From assembly GCF_000344685.1 (NCBI RefSeq), contig NW_006920421.1:1275865-1339864 (forward strand): 64,000 bases of DNA, given 5' to 3'. Source of the stretch: Gloeophyllum trabeum ATCC 11539. Lineage: Eukaryota; Basidiomycota; Agaricomycetes; Gloeophyllales; Gloeophyllaceae. Both the position numbers and the translations under genes were made by a program. The notes below the pieces were generated by a model. It was not told the origin of the DNA. It did not search any database and was given only the letters and a program-made list of their open reading frames with translations. Positions 45,981 through 59,933 of the stretch are shown one piece after another (positions within the stretch are counted from its first letter, which is position 1; each line of letters starts with the position of its first letter).

Positions 45981-47150
45981 TGCAAGCGGGAGAGGAGTGC
46001 ATCAACGGATGTCTTCTAAAGCTGACGAAAGCTTCTATAAAGTGGATGACGGGTCTTGGGCTAGTCTTGTGTCCAGAGCCTTCGAAGATTCAGCAGACGA
46101 TACTCGGAGGATGTTCCCGTTATCCTCTTTACGTCGCCCCGAGTGCTCTTCCCTTGGTGCTGAACGCATTGCAGGACCTTCTAACAGGTTCGATCGGGCT
46201 CTCGCCCACGTTTCTCTGTGGATTAGCGCCACGGTGTTCGTGGCCCCAATGACTGGTCGCCGTTCGTTGGAAATGAAGCTTTCCCGGAGTAATAGGTTTC
46301 TGGATCGTAGTCCTTGCTCTCTTCCAACATTTTGTCAGCATTTGCATGCATTGTTGCGAGTTGATCATCACGGCAAGCAGGGACGAGATCATATGGAAGG
46401 CGGCGACTTCTCCCGGAGGCACTCAACCTCATGAATCTGTCCGCAGCTGGCTTACGAGTTGGCCAACCCTCAGTTTCTTTGCTGTCAAAACCTTTATACA
46501 CTGGGTCTGCAGCAAGGCGCTGGTCGTGCAGGACTTGGAGTTTCTTATGGCACCTGTACAGGTACGTAAGATATCCTGTGTTACAACGGTGACGGATCGA
46601 AACATCTCCCACGATATTCTGGCTCGCCATATTCTCCGTGGTCACGGCGCCACAGGAAGAACGGACTAGTCGGGCTACAGGAAGAATGGACTAGTCGGTC
46701 CATCAGGTCGGCACGCCTCTGAACTCGCTACGCGTAATCCAGACTCGCTGAGACGTCCCGCTTGTCTGTGCACGAGTGACACACCTTTACCCCATGCTAC
46801 ATGAACGTGCCGTGTGCTGCAGGCAGTGTACCTTCAGCAGAAACGTTGGCTTGTAGTTCAAGCCAGCATTGTGAGGTCTGGCTACGACAGCTTGCAGAGC
46901 GGGCACTTCACCTTGCGACATAACCGTCTCTTATGCGCTCGGCTCGTCTTTTGTCGAGTGACTTTTCAAACATACCCCCAGTGTGTAACTTATTACCGGA
47001 ACACGACGGAGTTTATCATGAGTAGAGGCATGGGTGTATTCCAGTAATAAAATAAGAGCTCCTGAATGTAAGATGCGGGGTGTGAGCGGGGAGGAGTAGG
47101 GTAGCTAATAATGTAGTCTAGGAAGATGAGTACAAGGGCGTATGGGTGCG
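45981..47150. other. No recognisable gene
   Basis: Overlapping reading frames of 65-168 codons exist on both strands at 45928-46670, but none shows a known domain, and no splicing scheme could be fixed. They could be the remains of a gene or transposon. The last 100 bases before 47151 are the 3' side of the ABC transporter. Confidence 0.45.
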
Positions 47151-50100
47151 TCAGTCCTCTGTGGCGACCTGGGTCTCACTTGGTAGCAGAGCACTAGCCC
47201 TGATCCGTTCGATATCCTTCCTGGACAGATGTGCTTCGTCACATAAAGACCGGAAAATCGAGTCGGACTTATCGTAGAGGTTTAGAGGAGTATCGTATTC
47301 GGCCACCCGTCCCGAGTCCATGACAAGTATGCGGTCGTAGTACGCTAGGTGATATCATATCAGCGCCCGCGAATGCAGACAACGTCTCTCAACTTACCGA
47401 TCGTGTTCAAGCGATGCGCTATGCAAAGTAAGGTCGAGTTGGAGAACTGAGTCTGAATCGTCTTCTGGACCTTCGCGTCTGTCTCCACGTCCACGCTACT
47501 GGTCGCTTCGTCCTGGAGTGCGAACGGGTCAGCAAATCGTGGAGACGGCTCGGTTACCACTCACCAATACTATTATACGACTGTTTTTGACGAGGGCTCG
47601 ACAAAGTGCCAGGAGCTGTTTCTCGCCAGCACTGAAATTACCCCCTGGTGTCGAAATTTACGACCGTTATCTAGAGGTCTTAGAGACGATCCTCACCTTC
47701 ATCGCTCACACGAGCATCCAGGCTGAATTTTGCCTCCGTAGCGGGATCAGCCGGTCCCTCTTGTGGAAGCAGCCAAGCTCGACGAAGGGCGGATATAATT
47801 TCCGCATCGGTACGGGTGTTTTCTGGATCACTATGATTGTGTTAAGAGGAAGTCAAAGATGGAGTAGGACGCGTCTTACAGATTCTCTCGTAAAGTTCCC
47901 AGGAACAGGGTATTAGCTTGCGGTACAAGCGCAAGTCGAGACCGAAGAGTACCCAAGCCAATATTGCGAATATCGTATCCGTCAATCTCTATGCTGCCTT
48001 TCTGAAGTTCCACAGTACTAAAAGAAGCTGTTAGTAGACATGGCGTGCGCCTTGAGATAGTCGATACTTACCGGAAAAGGGCCTGCAGTAGAGAACTCTT
48101 TCCTACAGTGTATATTAGTCAGAGGTGGCACTGGCCGCTTGTAGGAAGTCGATTACCGGCGCCAGTTCGTCCAACTATGCCAATCTAGCGCGACGGAGCA
48201 CAATCATACACTTATTTCTCGTCCATTGTGAGAGACGCGCACCTTTTCACCGGGCTGCACTTCAAAGCTAACATCATGCAGAATGACAGGCAACCCTGGG
48301 CGATAGGCAAGGGCAACCTGCGAGAACTTTACGCGGCCGGCCTCTGGCCATGCGGGAGGTGGATCGCTTGACGTCGTGGCATATCCTTCCAAGGGCAACT
48401 CTGTATAAAACAAAAGGCGCTCCACCGCATTCATAGCCTGCTCCATTTGAGCGTAAGAAGAGACAATGGTGGCTGCAGATAGAAAGGGGGTTATGAGTCT
48501 TCAGAGTTCTGAAACCTCCGAGGTGGTGGCAAACGTACAGAGTAGCTGCGTGACTACGGAAATGATCAGATGCCGCGCGAAAGCAAATTTTGAGTAAAAC
48601 ACTGACTTGTCAGAGAATATGAGAGCACAACTCCGACTCTAGAGGGATTGACGCTGTGTCGGAAGCCTGCAGCGAATAGGCCTATGCCCAGGATCAAGAG
48701 ATTTCCGAAAAAGTCTAGACGAGTCGCAAGCCAAAGTTGGATTACGATAGTCATATATAGGGCACGATTCTCCAAATCAAGGCCTTCATAAGCCTTCACA
48801 ACGAAGTGCTCCTACGGGAAGGAGATAAACGGAGCAACTCTAGCAGCACATACAGCTCACCTGTCGTCGGTAGGCCCTGAGACTTGACAGGCCCGTGAGG
48901 CATTCTAGAGAAGGGAACTGATAAGATCAACAAGTGGAAGTTGCTATAGTCACTAACCTGTGTATGAGGCATACAACTGGGAGCGCATCAGGGAGTCTAG
49001 CCGCTTCGTCTCCACGGACGACCTGCGGTAATATATCGATACCACGTAGTAAAGAAATCCCAACGGTACGAATATAATCCCTAGATACGGGAAAGTATAG
49101 AACACCAGGCCCACCGTGCCAAGCACATTCATAGCGCTCGTCAGGAACTACACTAGTGGTCAGCTTCCTTCGCTTACCGTGGTGGACGGTGGAGATTTGG
49201 TTTGCTACGAACCGAGTAGGATACCATGGATACTTCGAAGTCAACGGTGTCTTGATCTTTTGCGAGCCTGGATATGATCCGCCCTTTGGGGATATCCTGG
49301 CTCAGCGAAGGGGGTTTTCAATGGTGAAGAATGAACGTACCCATTGGGGTGGTGTCGAAAAAGGAGACAGGCGACCGCAAGACATGCATCAAAGCTGCCT
49401 GAAACATCGCCAAACTAGCGGACAATCCTGCCAAACTAATGATGATTTTGTTCATTGTCATGTTTTTCGAGACACGCGACACGTACGTGAACGTCAAGTT
49501 GCTCACGAGCGCAAAGACGGCTTGTGCGACTCCAAGCCCAGCATAGACGCCAATGTATTGGCCCTGGTGGAAGCCCTTTATACTCCCGGCGGTCCAGAAA
49601 CCCAGAAATAGGTTATTCGATACTATGGATTGGTTAAAAACACATTTGCTGACTCAAGGCTGAGTAACTCACCAGTGGCCCCTTGTTCCAACACAAGAAG
49701 GACGACAATTGCGAAGGCCCACAGAAGTCCTCCGACATAATGGAAATACTTTTTATACGTCTCCAACCCCACGGCACCGGTGACTCTTTCTTCCTCCTGC
49801 ATAAGAATATCTCTCGCTTCGTCTACTTTCGGGAGGGCACCTTCTTGTGGTTTCTCCATACGCTTCTTCTTCACTGTCGTCTGAATGCCAAGATCGTCGG
49901 TATTACCAAACTCTTCCATAATGTGAGAGAACAGCACGCTATTGCTCGATAGGTCCTATCGGCGACAACGAGAGAGCGAACTGAGACTGACAGCATCATA
50001 AAGAGGCTGAAGACGACCCTACCTCGAACCTCCCTTGCTCACGGATAACACCATGATCCAGAACGTATATGTAGTCGGCCTTGTCAAGCACATGCAAAGC

Positions 50101-53100
50101 ATGGGTAACGAGGACACGGGTGCTATTGGCGAGCGGACCCTTGATGAGGCAGTTGTCGAGAATTGACTTGCCTACCCACGCGTCTACCGCGCTGAGGACG
50201 TCATCTAGTAGAACTATATCCGGACGCGCATAGGCTGCCCTAGCAAGCGAAATACGGGCCTACGATGACGAAGATTACTTTCACATTTGCGCGTCCCAGA
50301 AGTGATAAGTTACCTTCTGTCCGCCTATCCGAAACCATTCAGCACAGCACACGTGAGCACTCAACGGAAGACGCACCGCTCAAGTTGATACCCTTCTCCC
50401 CAATCTCAGTGTACTGGCCGTGGGGAAGCAGCTTCAGGTCGGGTTCCAGGCAGCAAGCGCGGATAACTTCTTGGAACCTGCAGAAACGAGAGAACGGTCA
50501 GACCAGGCCACACATATCAGTGAGATTGGATGTACCAAACATCGTCCTCAGGTTGACCAAATACTATGTTCTCCTTCAGCGTCGCGTTCATGATCCAAGG
50601 GGCTTGGGGAGCATATGCGACGGATCCTCCGAAAATCACCTAGAACACAAAAACGGGACTCTTCAGCGTACCGAGCGGCACCGACGCATTCTCTCACGTT
50701 TCCCTTAGTCCTTCTCATTTCGCCGAGCATAGCTTGAAGTAAGGAAGTCTGGGTAACGAGAGGTTATAACCCGAAGGGCCCAAATGGTTGATATACGAAC
50801 CTTTCCGGATCCAATCTGACCTACAACAGCGACGAATTGGCCGCGAGGGATCTTCACCTTCAAATCTTTGAGCTCAAATGGAGTCTCCGTGTCTTCAGCA
50901 TCTGCTTCGGATGCCGCGGGTGCTGAGGTGGGTAACACAGCGCCCTCTCGTTTCTTGTTCTTTTTCTTCCCGCCTTGCTTAGTGGCGTCAGCCTTGACGT
51001 TGTCTGGGTTTAACTTGGCTGCGCGCTCCCAGGTGAAATCTCCCTCGATGCTTATAGCCTCCTTCCTATCCAGGTCGACTTCGTACGGGTCCTGCAACTC
51101 CTCCGCGAGCAGAAATTTTGAAATGCGTTCGAGGGCTACTATTGCTTGTGTGGCTTGTGAAACGACTATAGGCAACACGGTCAGAGGCGCTCGGATCATC
51201 TGTATTAAATATGATTTGGTCAGTCGGGTCTCCCTTCGGCGGAGAACGGCTACGCACGTTGAACCATTGCAGGGAACTGAAAATGATCGCGACGTTAAGA
51301 CTATGACTGGTCAGAGCGTATGTGATCTTAGGGAAGTTCGTTCAGACATAAGTGTGATGATATGGGCCGTGTATCGAGTAACTCACAAAGGACAGAATCA
51401 CGGCCAGCAGTGGGACAAAGCTACTCAGTGCTATCATCACGGAGAGCGCCCATCTATCATTCACACACGAGGAAACCAAAACGGGGTAAGTTCTCGTCTT
51501 GTAGCAGCAGAAAGACGCATTCAACTCACGCTCCCATACGAAGGCGGCTAATCTCGCCCGCCCTCAATTTGGCTATTTTGTGGCCATAGAACGTCTCCCA
51601 CGCGTACAACTTAACGAGTCGGATGCCCTGCAGCACCTTCATCGCAAATATATGGGTAAAATGCGCCACAATGGAGGGTAAGGAGAAGGCGATACCTCGC
51701 TCGTCAACCGTATCCGTTGGTCAGTGATCGCCAGCCCTTTCCTGCGAGCTATCATCAAGATCGCAACCAAAATGCCCTGGACTGGGGCACCGAAGATGAA
51801 TACCTAAGTAAAAATGTATTTAGAATCCATTCACGCGGTGTGAGGGCAGGACATGGACATACACCTAGGCCGACCAGCGCGGAATAACCAAGCTGTGGGA
51901 TATGACTTACGATTCAGAGCTTATTGCTTCGCAAAAAGATTAAGGACTGACATTGTATATCAGGAGCGCAAGCCCTACTATAATCTGTCGGAATCGATAG
52001 AGTTAACTAACCTCCTCCAATACTCCGCAGACACGACTGACCTGGATAGGCGCTATCCAAAGCCTGAAGGGATCTCGTCAATACCGTACCGAGCAACAAA
52101 TAATGGAGCCTCGTAGCCCTAGGAGAAACATGTGAAGAAATGTATATGCAACGTACTCGTGCGCATATAGGCCGACATTATCCAAACTCCCTGCATCACT
52201 ACTGATCATGGTCGTTATCTGTCCTACACTATGCTCGGCTCTGCCTCGCCCAGAAAGCCGGAGAGATTTGCGGAATAACATCCCAATGACCTGGAGAGCC
52301 GTGCCCGGATATGAGAGATGAGTGTTTATGTCAGAAATAAAGTATGTGCGACCAATCGCTCTGTCAGCACTGACCGCTGTTCGGACCATCTGCCCAGTAG
52401 TCATACCTCTCAACATGTAATGTGTAGTCATCTAGTGTCCTGTTCGTATGAACGCCCGCGGCGCAGCACAAGACAATCCTAAGAAGGGAGCTGCACTCAC
52501 CAAACTGCTAGCCTCTGTCAGCAAGCAGAGAATCAATATTATTGACTTCACATACATATACAGCGCCGATATATCCGCTTACCTTGCATGGCAAATATAG
52601 CGAAGGCTAAGCCAATGCCGTATCCTATACCTCTAACCTGGCCCAGTCCTGCTGCCTCCCGCTCCTCGGGAGTCAGGCGAAAGGCATAGTAGGAGTTAGT
52701 CAAGTAGGTAAGAAGGAGCTTCGTTACGAGGGGCGTCGTGATATTGAGGGTCTCTGTGTCGAGATCTCATCCGCGTTAATAACTGAAGCTACGGGTGCAT
52801 GTATTACGCGAGACGTACCTGCACAGAGCTTCAGGATACCCGCTGACCACCACCTGTAAAAGAAGGAGTTGTTGAGTGCTTTGAGCAAGCTCTCGTCGTA
52901 CGTCTCCTTCCGGGGGCTTTTGTCGTCGCTTGCTTCATGATTACCACCCTCGACCTTTACCGCGTCCACAGTAGCTTTAGAGTCACGTTTTTCTGACTCC
53001 AGCGTCTGTACCCCATCCGAGGGGGGTGCGTCGTTGACAGATGAGCCGCGCAGAGAAGGTGGCCTCTTCTCTGGCGAGCACCGCTCATAAAAATTGCGCT

Positions 53101-53420
53101 CGACTTCGTGAGACAAGTGTGCGGTTAACCTAGAATCTGGCAACTGCCAGAGATCTAAAACACACCGGTCAAATGTGAGTATCAGGTATGAAAAATTAGA
53201 TAATAATGCTTGTAACACCTTCTTTCTCGAGTGGTCGAGAAAAGCCAACTTTCAGGAGCGGGCTCACCCAGCTAAAGATCAGACGAGAAAGTATACTGCG
53301 CAGGATTGAGAACCAAGTAGGCTGACAGAATTCCTGGACTCACGACGCCCGTGCCTCAGGCAAGACAGTACCTCCTCCGAAAGCGGGGGGAGCTGGAGGC
53401 GGATGTAGCGGATTGTACAT
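47151..53420 (-). CDS. ABCC-type multidrug transporter (Yor1-like)
   Basis: Full-length ABC exporter (TMD1-NBD1-TMD2-NBD2) of the ABCC family, closest in motifs to yeast Yor1, which exports organic anions and drugs across the plasma membrane. More than 20 short exons; about 1,400-1,500 residues. The N terminus is [17 protein letters not shown], then [23 protein letters not shown]1: Walker A GQIGSGK, signature LSGGQK, Walker [11 protein letters not shown] (Asp in place of the catalytic Glu, a usual ABCC trait). NBD2: signature [12 protein letters not shown] as in Yor1, Walker B DEATSSVD, switch CIAHRLNTI. The C terminus is acidic ([10 protein letters not shown]). The junction of exons 1 and 2 is ambiguous: a strong GTGAGT donor (53342) pairs with an acceptor that would remove the conserved WFSILRS...IFSW segment, whereas keeping that segment requires a weak donor (ACT|GTCTTG). 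Confidence 0.9.
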
Positions 53421-55621
<2,201 letters not shown>

Positions 55622-55855
55622 TACAAAGAATGCTGTATTCTTCTAGACGCACACCAAACGATTCGTAGACTAAGTGTCAAGGCTTTAACTGAGGACAAGA
55701 CGAGCAGAACGACGTGAATGGCGGTGGGATGAATACACACTCGACGCGACGCGTCATTGCGACTACTTTCGAATTCGACCTCCGACACTATTCGTGGGAA
55801 GACACGCCTAATAGAGCGTACGCGCCTGGCTTCGGACAGCAAACACACGTCTGCA
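55622..55855. promoter_or_regulatory. Divergent promoter of RPT2 and the YIP-family gene
   Basis: Only 234 bp separate the two start codons facing away from each other. Both promoters must overlap here. I did not find a clear GGTGGCAAA-type (Rpn4/PACE) element. Confidence 0.45.
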
Positions 55856-57168
55856 ATGGATATCGAGCACAACGTCACGGCCTCTACACCCCTCACGTCG
55901 ACATCCCAATTTATACAGGCCGGTGAGTGATATGCCTTGGACCGTATTACAGAATGTTCTAACGTCTCCCGTTTACACAGACGACGACGACCTGGACGAG
56001 GATGACATCCCCGCATTCACGCACCCGTCCATTCAGCCGGCGTCTCCGAGTCCCGACAAAGGCAAGGCGAGGGCACCCGAGCAGCTCGCGCCGCCCTCTG
56101 GCTCAGTCCCCTCGGTGTCCGGGAATATCGGTAGCTCGAGTGGTGGAGGGGTGAAGCCTTCTCGGCAGACTGTTGGCGGTGTGCAGGTCGAAACGCGGTA
56201 TGTATTTATAGTAGTCTACCCTCCTTGTCACGTACTTAGTAGTGTGCGCAATATAGATATACTGGGGCGGATACGCTGGATGAGCCCGTGACGGCGACCA
56301 TTGTACGCTGCTCTTCTTTCAGTCCCTGAGATTGCGCTCCCAACACGATGCTTCAGGCCAGAGACTTGTTATCCATATATTCCAAGCTCGTGCAAGTATT
56401 ATACCCCCGCAGGAGCGGTGCTGCTCGAGAAGTGCTAAGGTGTGCGGCCTGGCATGTTGGCCAACTGATCTAGCACTTACCACCTAATACAGAGACTGGG
56501 ATTTATGGGGCCCATTAATACTGTGCCTGTTGTTAGCAATCATGCTTAGTATCAACGTTCGCGCATTTCATAAGTTTGCACCTCCTCGTATGTCTGATTC
56601 TGGGATAGGCACCGGCATCCCAATCTCTAGGAGTGTTCACGAGTGTCATCGTAATCGTTTCGGTCGGCTCCCTAATCGTAACAGTTCAAGCCAAGGTCAG
56701 AATCTCATTTACCCTCTCCTATGAATGAACACTAACTTCTTCCTTAGCTTCTCGGTGGCCGGGTGTGAGATCGATTCACAGTGATCTGGGTCACGTTCCT
56801 GAGGATACATTTTAGATCGTTCTTCCAAGGTCTATGTGCCCTCGGGTATTGCATAGCACCCCTCGACATCGCCGCTCTCGTGGCTACCTTCGTGCATATC
56901 ATATGGGTTCGTGCACCTGTAGCTCTCGCAGCGTGGGCGTGGTGCATATGGGGTGAGTGATCCCGTCAAATTATGCGGATATCGTTGACGTCCAAGGAAA
57001 AGCATCCATCAATTTCTTCGATGGCGCCAAAATCGAGCAGCAGAGAATACTCCTGGCTGTCTATCCTTTATTGTGAGCGTCGTGCAAGGCATTTTTCTCA
57101 GAACTGAAGCTGACCTGGACGGTAGACTGTTTTACTTTATTCTGGCATGGATGATACTCATCCAATAG
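55856..57168 (+). CDS. YIP1-domain Golgi protein (YIPF6/Yip4-like)
   Basis: Five-pass membrane protein of the Yip1/YIPF family, acting in Golgi and ER-Golgi vesicle traffic with Rab GTPases. Ten exons (55856-55922, 55981-56197, 56257-56302, 56357-56439, 56493-56556, 56609-56695, 56748-56764, 56816-56952, 57003-57072, 57126-57168) sum to 831 nt, 276 residues. An acidic, Ser/Pro-rich cytosolic N terminus (DDDDLDEDDIPAF, SGNIGSSSGGG) leads to TLDEPVTATI, the hallmark LRDWDLWGPLILCLLLA, then helices VFTSVIVIVSVGSLIVTVQA, GYCIAPLDIAALVATF, ALAAWAWCIW and LLLFYFILAWMILIQ. Exon 7 is a 17-nt microexon (LLGGR). It shares its promoter with RPT2. Assignment to the YIPF6 subgroup rests on overall pattern only. 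Confidence 0.88.
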
Positions 57169-57635
57169 TCAAATGAGGCTTGTTAATGGAATGGACTTGC
57201 GCTTCCATCGGATCCGGGTCTGCTGAGACTTCTCTCTTCGTTCCGTCAATCGAGGTGTCCATAGCTTTATCATGTGCAGGCTTCAGCCTTTGAATTATCT
57301 CCTCGGTGCGAGCTACAGGGCTGGATGAAGCAACTCGGCGACTCGTTGCCTGCGGAGAAACTGAGAGGCTAACCCTAACCTGACCTCCCCATCGAACTGC
57401 ACAGTCATTCCGGTTCATTGGTTGATCCGAATATGCAAGATGGTCTCATCTGCTCGTGAGATGAATGTATGTTATTACACTCTCACGTTCTCGATGCAAC
57501 TAAGCCCTGAGCTAGCTCAGCCAGTCAGCGTCCTCAATGAATAAATAACACATTGACGACAGGCCCGTGAGGCCAGCGGGCACTATGCGTACAACTATTA
57601 CAACAATAAATAATCATCAGGTCGAGCCCGTGATA
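57169..57635. other. Convergent intergenic region
   Basis: These 467 bp lie between the stops of the YIP-family gene (plus) and the MFS transporter (minus). They should hold two 3' untranslated regions. A short minus-strand reading frame (57158-57418) is not recognisable. Confidence 0.5.
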
Positions 57636-59611
57636 CTATGATTGTCCATTCGAATGTCGTGACTCAACATCTTGAAGTGCGATGGGTTTCTCGGTGGCGG
57701 GAGCTTCGTCCTTTGCCGGGAGCGGTGGCATGACATGTTTCAGGCCAAAGCTCGCGACGATGCCGATCGAGAACCACGCCGCGATGATAATAAACACCAA
57801 AGAGTAGCCGGAGTTGTACGCCTGGCGCACGACCGCCTGGAGCTGCGGCGTGAGGGTGGGGACGATGTCCGAGGGCGCCTCCGTGATCTGCTGGCGCACG
57901 CCCGAGTCGGGGAACGCGCTGGTGAGCTTCGACTCGACGCGCGCGTTGAGGACGGCCGTGGAGATCGCGAGGCCGATGAGCCCGCCGAGCGTGCGCGAGA
58001 ACGCCTGGAAGCCCGTCGCGACGCCGAGGTCCGCGGGGCGCACGCTCATCTGGATGATGATCGTCGACACGGTGATGGTGATGCCGAGCGAGAGCCCGAG
58101 GATGACCTCGTACCCGTAGAGGTGCGGGTAGCTCGTGCTCGCGCCGCCGACCGCGCCCGCGCCGCCCTTGAGCGTCGAGATGAGGCCGGCGCCGACGGGC
58201 GCGAGCGCGGCGGAGATCCAGAGGAGCGGGCGGTACGAGCGCGTCTTGACGATCATGACGGCGGCGAAGGGGCTGATGAGCCCGACGGGCACGAGGATGG
58301 GGAGCATCGCGACGCCGGCGCGCATGGGGCTGCGCCCGTCGACGACCTGCAGGCGCTGCGGGAGGTCGACGTTGATGGAGAAGAAGGCGCAGCCGAGCGC
58401 GAGCGTGTACGCGATCATGAGCAGGAAGTTGGGGTTCTCGGGCGGGATGTAGGACTTGGCGCCGCTCGCGGGATCCGTGCGGTCGGCGAGGTTCACGACG
58501 TGTGCGCTCGCGGGCTCGGGCTTGTAGCGGAACGTGAAGAGGCGCAGGGGCAGGACGGGCTCCTTTACTCTGAGTTCGACGAAGATGAATGCGGGGATGA
58601 TCAACACGGATATGATCAAAGGGGTCAACACTGTGGCGGACACCCAAGGGTAGCCGGGAGTTCCTCCAATTTGCAGCTGTTGTGGGGTCGCATCAGCAGG
58701 TGTGCGGGAGCAACCAAGGGAGACTTACCGAGAGAGCAAGCAAAAGGGACGAGGCCAAGAGAAGGAAGGCTCCAATCCAGTCCACGCGAGTCTTGAGGTC
58801 AGAGAACTGGATGGTCGTCTGCTTGGGATAGGTGAGGAACGCCAGGACCAAAACCGCTGCAATGAGACCCAGTGGTAAGTTGATGTAGAAGATCCAGCCT
58901 GTATCAGCCACGAGTGAGTCTGTGATCGCTTCCGCCTGTACAGTCTGGCTTACCCCAGTGAATGTGCTGGACAATAGCACCACCGATCAAGGGACCAGCT
59001 ACACTACTTAGAGCGTAACTTGCACCGAGAACGCTAGTGTACTTGGCAACATCTTCGCGAGGAACCATGGTGGATATGGTCGTCAACACGCCAGAGTAGA
59101 TCGCAGACCCGCCGATGCCCTGGAGCGCGCGGAACACGATGAGCTGAATGATGCTCTTTGCTCCGCCGCATGCGCCAGAGAATGCCTAGGAAGAGGGGGT
59201 CAGTCCATTGGCGTATAAAAAGTCGTCCACGCGACTGACCATGAACCATAATATAGAGGATACTAAAACGATTTTACGGCCAATTATGTCTGTCAGCTTG
59301 GAAACAACAGGGAGGAAGGCTGCCGGGTGGTCGTCAGTTGGGCGGTTATTTCAGCGTCGCAGCGGGAAAGACAGACCTGTGTAGGTCAGAATATAGGCCG
59401 TGACCACCCAACTCGTCTCCTCGAAATTATTGAATTCAGCACCGATTTTAGGAAGAGCAACGGCAACTATGGTAGAGTCTAAGGCTGATAGAAACATGGA
59501 AAGGGCGAGGGCAAAGGCCACGATGGCGCGCCGATTAGCGGGAACGTAGTAATCGGCGTCCTTGTGTTCGTCCTTGGAGTCGGCCATCGTGTTGTCGTTC
59601 GACCTCGCCAT
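57636..59611 (-). CDS. MFS exporter, DHA2 (14-TM) family
   Basis: Major facilitator drug:H+ antiporter of the 14-transmembrane DHA2 class, plasma-membrane or vacuolar efflux. Charged N terminus (MARSNDNTMADSKDEHKDAD), then TM1 with ALSMFLSALDSTIVAVALPK (DHA motif D1), WVVTAYILT, the loop motif TDIIGRK, IVFRALQGIGGSAIYSGV (motif C region), and [26 protein letters not shown]. A large central exon (58643-57636) encodes the last eight helices with FLLMIAYTLALGCAFFS and QMSVRPADLGVATGFQAFSRTLGGLIG. The tail is hydrophilic (DEAPATEKPIALQDVESR). This central exon is strikingly GC-rich and its third positions are mostly G or C, producing long open shadow frames. About 560 residues; substrate unknown. 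It shares a divergent promoter with the phosphatase gene. Confidence 0.9.
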
Positions 59612-59933
59612 GAAGGAGGGATGAAAGGGGGGAGGAGCGGAAAGAGAAGATATAGTAAGGGTCGGACCGCAGAGTCGCGGCTATTACCTACGAGTGGCAG
59701 CTGCGGGGAGGGACCCTTCCATTCTGGCGCCAAACAAATGGCGTACGGGCGAGCGTCTCCCAGGCTGCCAACGAGCGGACAAGGGGCGGCCGCATCATGG
59801 CCACATCAACTGATGGCGCCGTCTGTGGCCACCGCCCTGATCGGGCTTCGGGAACTCCCGACGCGTGGCGGTGCACACCACGTGTCGGTGTTGTCCCCGG
59901 TCCAGCGCGTCGATGGCGGGCTATAATATTAAC
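59612..59933. promoter_or_regulatory. Divergent promoter, MFS exporter and phosphatase
   Basis: This 322-bp region separates two start codons facing away from each other. A CTATAATATT stretch (59921-59930) lies immediately before the phosphatase ATG; it is too close for a TATA box of that start but fits an AT-rich leader. Confidence 0.4.

Noticed and set aside
57664..58796. Long open frames of 327 codons (minus, frame 2) and 374 codons (plus) over the MFS gene
   Set aside because: They are shadows of the GC-rich, third-position-biased MFS exon: Arg/His/Ala-rich without any domain, whereas the real frame has clear transmembrane helices.
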